Assembly: GCF_900166635.1 (NCBI RefSeq)
Contig: NZ_LT800497.1
Location: forward strand, 4,078,344-4,142,343
Origin: Oceanobacillus timonensis
GTDB taxonomy: Bacteria > Bacillota > Bacilli > Bacillales > Amphibacillaceae
Reading direction: 5' to 3'
Length of the DNA stretch: 64,000 bases
Part shown: one piece after another, positions 19,100-27,331 of the stretch
Layout: each line of letters starts with the position of its first letter
How positions within the stretch are numbered: the stretch's first letter is position 1
Translations under genes and position numbers: made by a program
The notes under the pieces: model-generated
The model's input: only the letters and a program-made list of their open reading frames with translations
Database searches by the model: none
Told to the model about the DNA's origin: nothing

Positions 19100-20160
19100 G
19101 CTTCTTCCTCCCTTCTGCTGACCATTCGAACATCTTCTCCAACGGCTTCCACACGTTGAAAAACTAAAGGTGTTGTTGCTGAAACGTCTCTATTGCTAGC
19201 AAACGCAGGAACGCCATTGCTGCCAATTAATTTCGGTGCGATATACGTAATTACTTCTTCAAACATGTTTTCTGCCAGAAATGCATCATGCATCTTGCTT
19301 CCACCTTCCACATAAACCGATTGAATCCCCTCTTTCCGTAAGTAATCAACTACTTTTGGAATGGTCCAATCTTGATTTGAGATTAATCGGACATGGGGAG
19401 GAATATTCGCGATGGAATCGGTTTTTGTAAACACCCAGACAGGTGCACCTTCTCCAAAAATGTGATATTTTCCAAAATCCAGTGTTTGCCCGCTCCGGTC
19501 TAAAATGATTCGCACCGGCGGAAAATCGGTAACGGTTTCCGGCAATAACGTTGGATTATCAGCTAAAACAGTCCCACTGCCTATTAAAATAGCCTGATAA
19601 TATTGTCGCTCTTCATGAACTTTTTTATAGGTTTCTTCTCCAGTAAGATATGTGCGTTGACATGGATTAGCAGAAAGCTTTCCATCCAAGCTGATAGCTT
19701 GTTTTAATACAATATAAGGCTGCTGTCTGCTGTGAAAATAATTATAATGCTCATTCAAAGCTTCCGCCTTTTCCTGCAATATACCGGATTCAACCTGTAT
19801 CCCTTGTGATTCTAAATAAGCTTTCCCTTTGCCTGCCACTACAGGATTGGGGTCAAGCTGTGCAATCACAACTTTGGAAATACCGCTATTTACAATTATT
19901 TCGGTACAAGGGGGCTGTTTTCCTGTATGGTTGCATGGCTCCAGCGTCACATATAACGTTGCATCGAATATATCTTCGGGGGTTTCACATTTTTCGATAG
20001 CCATTTTTTCTGCATGCCTATCACCATATTTCGGATGATAGCCAGTAGCCAAAAGGCTATCCTCTTTCACAATTACTGCGCCGACTAATGGATTCGTGTA
20101 TGTTTTTCCTTTTCCTAACTTTGCTAGCTCTATCGCTTTTTCCATGTATCGTTCATCCAT
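19072..20160 (-). CDS. ribD: Bifunctional pyrimidine deaminase / reductase
   Basis: 362 residues from ATG at 20160, chosen for GGGAGG seven bases upstream. The N-terminal deaminase (1-145) has the zinc motif HAEKMAIEKC with PCNHTGKQPPC. The C-terminal NADPH reductase (150-362) has LKQAISLDGKLS and VEGGSKMHDAFL. It performs the second and third steps from GTP. First gene of the operon, just after the riboswitch terminator. Confidence 0.95.
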   Translation of the reverse strand: MDERYMEKAIELAKLGKGKTYTNPLVGAVIVKEDSLLATGYHPKYGDRHAEKMAIEKCETPEDIFDATLYVTLEPCNHTGKQPPCTEIIVNSGISKVVIAQLDPNPVVAGKGKAYLESQGIQVESGILQEKAEALNEHYNYFHSRQQPYIVLKQAISLDGKLSANPCQRTYLTGEETYKKVHEERQYYQAILIGSGTVLADNPTLLPETVTDFPPVRIILDRSGQTLDFGKYHIFGEGAPVWVFTKTDSIANIPPHVRLISNQDWTIPKVVDYLRKEGIQSVYVEGGSKMHDAFLAENMFEEVITYIAPKLIGSNGVPAFASNRDVSATTPLVFQRVEAVGEDVRMVSRREEEACLQDSFKK

Positions 20161-20191
20161 GTGTTTCCTCCCTTTCTGCAAACGTCAAAAA

Positions 20192-20217
20192 GCCCCGTGA
20201 AAAATATTTCACGGGGC
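20192..20217 (-). terminator. Riboswitch-linked terminator before ribD
   Basis: A GCCCCGTGAAA / TTTCACGGGGC stem followed on the minus strand by TTTTTG, right before the ribD binding site. A second hairpin (AAGCCTGT / ACAGGCTT, 20232-20258) lies just upstream in the transcript. This is the off-state of an FMN attenuator. Confidence 0.85.
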
Positions 20218-20310
20218 ATACTTAAATAAAGCCTGTCCAATTCACTTAAACAGGCTTTTGTATACGCAAAAAAGAATACACTTTACCTATTTATGTGTTG
20301 ACGTTCGTTT

Positions 20311-20440
20311 TCTTCTCCCATCCAGACTATTACTGTCGGCTCTAGAATCGCACTAGATCCACCGCTCAACGCGGGTCACGGACTTCAAACTTTATCTGTT
20401 TGTCACCGCCGGTCGGGAATTGCACCCTGCCCCGAAGAAT
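20311..20440 (-). ncRNA. FMN riboswitch (RFN element)
   Basis: The minus strand shows the conserved aptamer blocks in order: CGGGGCAGGGTG, CCCGACCGGCGGT, GTCCGTGACCCGC, GCGGTGGAT, GCCGACAGT and CTGGATGGGAGAAG. It senses FMN and switches off the rib operon by transcription termination at 20192-20217. Confidence 0.96.
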
Positions 20441-20498
20441 AATATTAAATTTTGTTATTACCCTTTGTTACTTTAAATACTCTAACATGTTAAAAATG

Positions 20499-20527
20499 AT
20501 ACTATCAGTAAAAAGTGTAAAATGCAA
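20499..20527 (-). promoter_or_regulatory. Promoter of the riboflavin operon
   Basis: On the minus strand TTGCAT (20522-20527) and TAGTAT (20499-20504) are 17 bases apart, about 50 bases before the aptamer. The stretch from here to 20933 shows no gene. Confidence 0.65.
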
Positions 20528-20933
20528 GACATTATTTTTATCACGATGTAACCGTTAATTGAAAAAGAAGACTATTCTTTAATATTTTTTATCCTTTATT
20601 TCATGCTTTAAATCCCCAAAAAAATAATCAATAAATCACCCTGATCCACCACCTATAATAAGCCCCACATCGGTTATTATTCCCAATATAAATCTTATTC
20701 CACCTAAGAACATGACATACCAAAAGTATAATTAAAAAACACTATATACAAGATAAGGAAGTCATTTCACGTTCTAATCCAGCGCAATCAAACGATATAC
20801 TTATGCAACATTGACGTATGCTAAAGAGAAAATGACATGTTTTTCACAGAGTTATGGCGGGTATAGTAAAATTCAATATTTTTTTGATTTTCACTTGAAA
20901 ATCCGCTAAATTTTTATGGAAAGGAGTTTATCT

Positions 20934-22340
20934 ATGTCCTTACAAATTGTCGGTTTTGCTGTTATTATACTAGCCGCTCTCCTCGTAATTGGGAAGCTCA
21001 TCCGATTGAAAATCCCCATCCTTCAAAAACTCTTCTTACCTACATCTTTGATAGGTGGTTTTTTAGCACTCTTATTGGGACCAGAAGTATTAGGCCGTCT
21101 AACTACAGATGGTTTTCTTGATGCTGGTTTCTTTACGGAAGAGATGGTAGAAGTTTGGGCAGGTTTACCTGAGCTATTGATTAATATTGTTTTTGCATGT
21201 TTATTTATTGGATTTATCTTACCAAAACCTAAAAAGATGTGGCGGGTCGGTGGACCGCAAATAGCCTTAGGCTATACAATGTCCTGGGCTCAATATGTAG
21301 TAGGCATATTACTAGCGCTTACCGTATTAACCCCCTTTTTTGGACTTAGTCCTGCAGCAGGAGCACTCATTGAAATTAGCTTTGTTGGTGGCCATGGCAC
21401 AGCTGCAGGGTTACAAAGCACATTTCAAGAACTCGGATTTTCCGAGGGTTACGACCTTGCTATTGGTTTAGCAACGATAGGAATACTGTCCGGCGTAGTA
21501 ATTGGTATGATTATGGTGAATTGGGCTGCGCGTAAAGGGAAATCGCAGACGTTACATCATCCCGATGAGATTTCTTTTGAACAACAAACGGGAATTATTA
21601 ATAAAGAACATCGTCATTCAGCAGGTACGAAAACTACCTCCCCGCTATCGATTGAACCATTTGCTTTTCATTTAGGGCTAATTGGTATTTCGATATTTAT
21701 TGGTTATGTACTATTGGAAGCGCTTGTTTGGTTAGAAGCTGTAACGTATGGAAGTGCGCTGGATATTTATTTATTTGAGTATGTTCCTTTGTTTCCATTT
21801 GCAATGATTGGTGGAATAATTGTCCAAATCTTTATATCCCGTTTTGATTACCATGAATTAGTTGATCGAGATACGATTAACACCATACAAGGAGTAGCAC
21901 TAGATTTTCTAATTATTAGTGCCATGGCTTCACTAAGCTTACAAGTAATTGGAGCTAATATCATTCCATTTATTTTACTTGCCGTTGTTGGTATAGCTAT
22001 TAATGTCTTCCTCTTCCTCTATCTCGGACCTAAAATGATTCCGAGTTACTGGTTTGAACGAGGAATTGGGGATTTTGGTCAAAGTACCGGAGTTGCAGCG
22101 ACCGGAATAATGCTTATGCGTATCGTGGATGCAGAGAATCAATCGCCTGCACTCAATGCGTTTGGTTATAAACAAATATTATTTGAACCAATGGTTGGTG
22201 GTGGACTTGTAACTGCTGCTTCTGTACCATTTATCATCCAATTTGGAGCAATTCCTGTATTAATAGCAGTAATTTTATTAACCACTGCATTTTGGTTATT
22301 AGGTACCCTATACTTTGGAAAAATGAAAGAATCCGATTAG
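20934..22340 (+). CDS. GltS-type sodium/glutamate symporter family protein
   Basis: 468 residues from ATG at 20934, seven bases after AAAGGAG; that site lies inside the longer frame from 20916. About twelve hydrophobic segments in two halves. The glycine-rich SFVGGHGTAAGLQSTFQELG and GIGDFGQSTGVAATGIMLMRI blocks are typical of the two re-entrant loops of GltS. Substrate is not certain, since the family also includes carriers for other dicarboxylates. Single gene. Confidence 0.8.
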   Translation: MSLQIVGFAVIILAALLVIGKLIRLKIPILQKLFLPTSLIGGFLALLLGPEVLGRLTTDGFLDAGFFTEEMVEVWAGLPELLINIVFACLFIGFILPKPKKMWRVGGPQIALGYTMSWAQYVVGILLALTVLTPFFGLSPAAGALIEISFVGGHGTAAGLQSTFQELGFSEGYDLAIGLATIGILSGVVIGMIMVNWAARKGKSQTLHHPDEISFEQQTGIINKEHRHSAGTKTTSPLSIEPFAFHLGLIGISIFIGYVLLEALVWLEAVTYGSALDIYLFEYVPLFPFAMIGGIIVQIFISRFDYHELVDRDTINTIQGVALDFLIISAMASLSLQVIGANIIPFILLAVVGIAINVFLFLYLGPKMIPSYWFERGIGDFGQSTGVAATGIMLMRIVDAENQSPALNAFGYKQILFEPMVGGGLVTAASVPFIIQFGAIPVLIAVILLTTAFWLLGTLYFGKMKESD

Positions 22341-22346
22341 CATATG

Positions 22347-22380
22347 AGCAACAGCATGCGTACTATTTCATGCTGTTGCT
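22347..22380 (+). terminator. Terminator after the GltS-type gene
   Basis: A perfect 12-bp stem (AGCAACAGCATG / CATGCTGTTGCT) followed by TCTTCTCATTT. Confidence 0.65.
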
Positions 22381-22393
22381 TCTTCTCATTTGA

Positions 22394-22515
22394 AAGATTG
22401 TTATTCTAAGTTTCGTGGTCTTGTTCATTGCTGCTTGTAACTCTAAGCCAACCAGCAGATAATACCTCTAACGAGAAAAGCCAAGATACGGAGATGAAGG
22501 AGATTCTTCCATGAC
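22394..22515 (+). pseudogene. Lipoprotein N-terminus remnant
   Basis: The frame from 22394 reads a classic lipoprotein signal with lipobox FIAAC (Cys codon at 22436-22438) and then SKPTSR before a stop at 22460. A one-base shift restores an acidic, Ser-rich spacer (DNTSNEKSQDTEMKEIL) typical of the region after a lipid-modified Cys. No start codon is left. This is the relic of a substrate-binding lipoprotein or similar. Confidence 0.6.
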
Positions 22516-22574
22516 TGAAGTGAGTAGTCTTTTAGCATTTCAATCTATTCCATCACTAGATCCAAATGATGATG

Positions 22575-22900
22575 GCAATGCAGTTTCTTCCAGTGTCTCT
22601 GTACCATGTGTGATTACGACACCATCTATTTCTTCATCTTCCAAAGTTTCATTTATTTATTTACTTAACGCCAATAATCTTTCTGTTGTTAAATCCGCAC
22701 TCTTAATATTAAACAACTGTTTAATATTTATATTTGCAACATTTGCTAAATCCGGGACCTCTTTTAATAATGCATCAATAGACAAAGCGCCGGGTTGATA
22801 ACCCGTAGCCATTATACTTGAAGTACCAGCCCTGCAATTATTCCTCCAGTTGCAATAACTTTTATCGTTGACTTATTTCTATTGTTACCTCTCCTGCATT
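22575..22900 (-). pseudogene. Decayed type II L-asparaginase fragment
   Basis: Read on the minus strand: VIATGGIIAG, then a one-base deletion near 22830, then AGTSSIMATGYQPGALSIDA, VPDLANVANI, an in-frame TAA at 22657-22659, and IDGVVITHGTETLEETA. These are the N-terminal catalytic Thr loop and the THGTDTLEET motif of type II asparaginases in the right order and spacing. Similarity stops after the ETA of that motif. The open frame on the plus strand here is only its shadow. Confidence 0.85.
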
Positions 22901-22995
22901 TTCTTTAACAGATAATCATTATTGCAAGAATGAGATAATTTCAAATAAGAAAAGAGGATTGACAATTATACCAAAGTGATTTAGGGTATAAAACG

Positions 22996-23044
22996 GTGGA
23001 ATTATACTTCATACGTTTGGAGTATGATTCCACTTTTTATTTTT
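22996..23044 (+). terminator. Strong terminator-like hairpin before the BCCT gene
   Basis: GTGGAATTATACT / AGTATGATTCCAC (one mismatch) followed by TTTTTATTTTT. No intact gene lies upstream on this strand. A possible TTGACA box is at 22960, so a short transcript is conceivable. Confidence 0.65.
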
Positions 23045-23201
23045 CTGCGTTTCTGTTTGTCTTATTTTATGATTAAAAATGACATGTCGGGGCTTTTTCG
23101 CATTTCCCCTCGTATCAAAACAATCTATTCATAGAATATAATTTAGATTCGGAGAAAGAATAATATCAAAGAATAATTAACAAACTGGAGGAAAAGAAGT
23201 A

Positions 23202-24737
23202 ATGCAAGCTTCAAATAAAAAGAAGAAGTCTTTAGATTTACCTACTTTTATAATAAGTGGCGGTGCACTCATCTTATTTGTTGTAGCCGCACTCGTTAGT
23301 GCAGACTTTGTTGCAGATATGGTGGATACTTTATTTGGATGGTCAGCTACTTATTTTGGAATGATTTATCAAATCGTCATACTTGGAACATTTTTTATTG
23401 CACTGATATTAGCCTTTTCGAAATATGGAAAAATACGACTGGGTAATGTTGATAAACCGGAAATGAGCACATTTAAATGGATTGCCATTATCATGTGTAC
23501 TTTATTAGCTGGAGGTGGCGTGTTTTGGGCAGCCGCAGAACCCCTTAGCCACTTTTTAGAGGTTCCGCCACATTTTTCCGGTATTGAAAATGCATCACCG
23601 GAAGCCGTTTCGCCTGCACTTACCATGAGCTTCGTTGATTGGGGCTTTCTATCATGGGCAATTTTAGGGACACTCGGTACCATTGTGCTAATGTATGCCC
23701 ACTATCATAAAGGGATGCCATTAAAACCGAGATCGCTTCTCTACCCAATCTTTGGGGAGAAAGTCATTCATAAAAGCGTATTTGGTACCATTGTTGACTC
23801 GTTTGCAATTATTTCCGTTGCAGCCGGAACAATTGGTCCGATTGGATTTTTAGGGTTGCAGGCTGGTTATGGGATTAGCTCTCTCACAAACCTGCCAAAC
23901 AATTTGACCCTTCACATTATCATTATTATTTTACTCGTGATTGCCGCAGCTATATCTGCTGTGACAGGCCTTCACAGAGGGATTCAATTTTTAAGCAGCT
24001 TTAATGTCATTTTAGCGGTTGTATTAATTATTGGCGTACTGATACTTGGTCCAGGATACTTTATTTTCAATCATTATTTGGAAGCATTCGGACTTTATGT
24101 GAATGAACTTATTCCATTCAGTACTTATCGTGGTGATGAGGCTTGGCTCAGCTTATGGACAGTATTTTTCTTTGCCTGGTTTATTGGTTATGGCCCAATG
24201 ATGGCGATTTTCTCTGCCCGCATTTCACGTGGACGTACCATTCGCGAGCTTGTTGTGGCAGTTGCTATTATTGCTCCTGTCGTTGCAACTATCTGGTTTG
24301 CCGTTATCGGCGGAACAGGAATCTTTCAGGAATTAGAAATACCAGGTTCCATATCAACTGCATTGAATGAAGCCGGACAACCTGCTGCCATGATGGCGAT
24401 TACGGAACAATTACCGCTAGGAACGATTTTCAGTTTCTTATTCTTGTTAGCCACTGTTATCTTTGTATTAACGACAACAGACTCTATGTCACTAACCATA
24501 TCTATGGCTATTTCTGGTAATGGACACCCGCCAAGATGGTTAAGAGCTTTCTATGCCTTGGTTATGGGCTTAGTAGCGATTGTTCTGGTATCACTTGGCG
24601 AAAGCAGTATCGACGCATTACAATCATTTATTGTAGTTACTGCTGTCCCAGTTGTATTCTTACTGCTGACTACTTTCTGGACAGCACCAAAAGCAGTGAA
24701 AGATTTATATGAAAATCATAAAAAAGAGACGTTATAA
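23202..24737 (+). CDS. BCCT-family transporter with a reduced aromatic box
   Basis: 511 residues, about twelve hydrophobic segments, behind GGAGG. Family core near residue 325: WTVFFFAWFIGYGPMMAIF followed by ARISRGRTIRE. In betaine carriers this helix reads WAWWISW; here two of the tryptophans are Phe and Tyr. Uptake of a trimethylammonium compound or a related osmolyte with sodium is likely, but glycine betaine is not assured. N- and C-terminal sensor extensions are absent. Confidence 0.88.
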   Translation: MQASNKKKKSLDLPTFIISGGALILFVVAALVSADFVADMVDTLFGWSATYFGMIYQIVILGTFFIALILAFSKYGKIRLGNVDKPEMSTFKWIAIIMCTLLAGGGVFWAAAEPLSHFLEVPPHFSGIENASPEAVSPALTMSFVDWGFLSWAILGTLGTIVLMYAHYHKGMPLKPRSLLYPIFGEKVIHKSVFGTIVDSFAIISVAAGTIGPIGFLGLQAGYGISSLTNLPNNLTLHIIIIILLVIAAAISAVTGLHRGIQFLSSFNVILAVVLIIGVLILGPGYFIFNHYLEAFGLYVNELIPFSTYRGDEAWLSLWTVFFFAWFIGYGPMMAIFSARISRGRTIRELVVAVAIIAPVVATIWFAVIGGTGIFQELEIPGSISTALNEAGQPAAMMAITEQLPLGTIFSFLFLLATVIFVLTTTDSMSLTISMAISGNGHPPRWLRAFYALVMGLVAIVLVSLGESSIDALQSFIVVTAVPVVFLLLTTFWTAPKAVKDLYENHKKETL

Positions 24738-24748
24738 AATATAATGCT

Positions 24749-24786
24749 GCTAGCCTTTCTTTATTGTTGAAGAAAGGCTGGCTTTT
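24749..24786 (+). terminator. Terminator after the BCCT gene
   Basis: A 13-bp stem (24749-24761 / 24770-24782, one G-U pair) followed by TTTT. Confidence 0.8.
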
Positions 24787-24884
24787 ATATATTGAATTCA
24801 CTTTTATAACATCACCTTGCATATAGCGTTTTGAAAAAACAACTAAGGAACAAAATAATTCATGAAATCATATGATGCCTCTAA

Positions 24885-26230
24885 TTATTGAACTTTTTGC
24901 TTTGTTATTTTCAAACCCAGGTTCTCCAACAAGGAAAAATATTGCGGGAATGTTTTAGAAACACACCCCGGATCCTGTAACTGCATTCCGTCCACTCTTG
25001 AACCAATCAATGCTAATGCCATTGCAACCCGATGATCATCATACGTATTTAATAAAGCAGGCTCTGGATTTCCTGGATACACCTTTAACCCATCATCCAA
25101 TTCTTCCACTTCTATACCCAACGTGGCTAACGCTTCACAAATAACACTCATCCGATTCGATTCATGGTGACGGATGTGTGCAATATCTTTTATTGTCACG
25201 GGCCCATCTGCGAAAGGAGCAATTGCCGCTAAAGTTAAAGCCTGATCGGACATTTCCTTCATAGATATAACAAAATCACCTTTTAATTGGGAGGCGCCTT
25301 CTAATTCAATAAAGGCAGCGCCCCTTGTCACTTCACAGCCCATCCTCTCCAATACTGCTACCAGCTGAATATCCGGCTGCTTTGTTTTCTCCGTTAAACC
25401 GTTTATCCGTATCTTTCCGTTTGTCACTGCTGCCAGCGCCAAAAAGTAACAGGCTGCAGATACATCTGGCTCCAGTTGGATATCTTTCTCTCTGTATGGC
25501 TGAGGATGTATAAGAGTGTTTTATCATATTGCACATCTGCACCAAATTCTTTCATTAAATCAAGGGTTAAATACACATAAGCATGTTGAACAATTTCATC
25601 CTCGAGTCTTACTGTTGTTGTCTGATTAAAATATGGTGCAGCGATTAATAAGCCGCTGATAAATTGACTGGAAACAGCGCCTGAAAGACTTACTTCACCG
25701 CCCGTCATTTCTGTTCCTTTCACCCGCAATGGATAATAATTTTTATTATCCAAATAATTAATATCTGCACCCAGTTCTTTTAAAGCCTCAACAAGCGGAG
25801 CAATCGGCCTTTTACGCATACTTTGACTCGCCTCCAGCTTCCACTCTCCGTCGCGACAAGCTGCCAACGCTCCTGGCAGAAATCTTGCAATCGTCCCTGC
25901 TGAACCTATATATAAATCATTCGATTTCCAATTTTTAATGCTTCCCTTGATATATGCTGTATTATCCTGAAGTTCGATATCCACTCCTAATTGTTTTAAA
26001 GCCTCGATACACCAGTATGTATCATCACTTTTTAACATACCGCTCAATCGGGATTTCCTATCTGCCAAAGCACTCATAATAAGCGCTCTGTTCGTCAGAC
26101 TTTTACTTCCTGGAATCGTGATAGAAGCATCTATTCTTTGCTTCCCGGGTGAAACAGTTACCCTTTCTACCCCGTGTAAAGAAGTCCAGGGACTTCTGGC
26201 TTTGCTATCAAACAAATCATTTTCCTCCAT
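24885..26230 (-). pseudogene. aroA: Frameshifted EPSP synthase (3-phosphoshikimate 1-carboxyvinyltransferase)
   Basis: Two overlapping frames together give a complete AroA. The first (26230 to about 25514) has TIPGSKSLTNRALIMSALA, the GSAGTIARFLPG loop and MRKRPI; the second (about 25510 to 24885) has IRHHESNRM in place of the usual KESDR-type motif, DDHRVAMALAL and a normal C-terminus. One extra base in CTCTTA (plus strand 25511-25516) breaks the frame: DKTLLYILSH should read DKTLIHPQPYR. It could be a real mutation or a sequence error. ATG follows AAAGGAG. No other aro genes are near, and a divergent LysR gene adjoins. Confidence 0.85.
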
Positions 26231-26270
26231 CTTTATCTTCTCCTTTAATCGTTGCTATTGGTTATTCATT

Positions 26271-26284
26271 ATAATTTGAATTAT
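26271..26284. promoter_or_regulatory. Possible LysR box between aroA and lysR
   Basis: The 14-bp inverted repeat ATAATTTGAATTAT in the divergent spacer contains the T-N11-A pattern of LysR operators. Confidence 0.4.
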
Positions 26285-26336
26285 GATATAAATGAAATTA
26301 CTATTTTGAATAAAAGCTATAGGTGGTGTCTATATC

Positions 26337-27212
26337 ATAAACGTAGACTTATATCGTGTATTTTATGTCACAGCGATTGAACAGAACTTTAGTAAAGCAG
26401 CAAACCGACTTTTTATTACGCAACCGAGTGTGAGTCATTCCATTAAACAGCTGGAGAATGAACTGACAATGCAGCTATTCACCAGAACATCAAAAGGAGT
26501 CCTGCTGACAAAGGAAGGTAAAGTATTATTTGATTACCTCAAACAAGCGTTTGATTTAATTCATCGTGCAGAACAAAAACTGACAGAAATGAAAACATTG
26601 CAAAGCGGTTCTGTTACGGTTGGAGGAAGTGATTCCACATGCAAACATTTTCTTCTGCCATATGTGCAAACCTTTCAGGAGTTCTATCCTGATATTCAAA
26701 TTAAATTACAGCATGGCTCGACACCACAGATTTTAGAAAAACTGGCAAACGGACAGATTGATATTGGTATCGTTCACTTACCAGTCAGTCAAAGCAATGT
26801 TTCTATAACGGAATTTTTAGATATTCACAGTACTTTTGTTGTCGGGAAGAAGTTTCAGCATCTATCCAAAGAAAAGCTTTCCCTGTCAGCAATCCAGGAA
26901 TATCCGCTTATTTCTTTTTCAGAAGCAAGCAGTTCCAGAAAATTTCTAAATCAACTTTTTCTTAAACAAAAGATAGATGTTAAACCCGACATGGAAGTTG
27001 GCAGTGTGGAATTATTAATCGAATGTGCGAAAATTGGGATGGGTATTGCGTTTGTTACAAAAGAGCTCGTCTTAAAAGAGTTGGCTGATAAAGAATTATT
27101 TGAGGTGAGCATCGATGAGGTTATTGAAAAAAGACAGGTTGGATTAGCCATGAAGAAAGAAGCTTCCTTATCCTTGGCAGCTAAAACATTTTTACATCAT
27201 TTGTTAACATGA
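26337..27212 (+). pseudogene. LysR-family regulator lacking a normal start codon
   Basis: The reading frame encodes a full 291-residue LysR protein: winged helix (NVDLYRVFYVTAIEQNFSKA, TQPSVSHSIKQLENEL) and an effector domain (residues 90-290). AGGTGG stands eight bases before an ATA codon at the expected start (26337), where relatives have ATG. The frame has no ATG, GTG or TTG between the stop at 26307 and GTG at 26430, inside the recognition helix. So either ATA/ATC is used very weakly or the gene is dead. It is divergent from the frameshifted aroA. Confidence 0.7.
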
Positions 27213-27245
27213 CAAAGCGCAGATAAATATAACAAAACAGAAAAT

Positions 27246-27298
27246 TACACATTATTTACATTCTATTTATCCTTCGTTAACGTTCACCACCTACAATG
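27246..27298 (+). promoter_or_regulatory. PhoP-box-like direct repeats and -10 of the phosphatase gene
   Basis: Four hexamers at an exact 11-base period: TTACAC (27246), TTACAT (27257), TTATCC (27268) and TAACGT (27279). A TACAAT -10 box (27293-27298) follows nine bases later. This is the layout of PhoP-activated promoters (TT(A/C/T)A(C/T)A repeats with five-base gaps). Confidence 0.7.
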
Positions 27299-27331
27299 AT
27301 GTTAGATTCAATTTTGAAGGAAGATGATGGA

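Noticed and set aside
22511..22798. Plus-strand open frame of 95 codons
   Set aside because: It is the antisense shadow of the asparaginase fragment; its Ser-rich composition has no domain pattern, while the minus strand spells asparaginase motifs.
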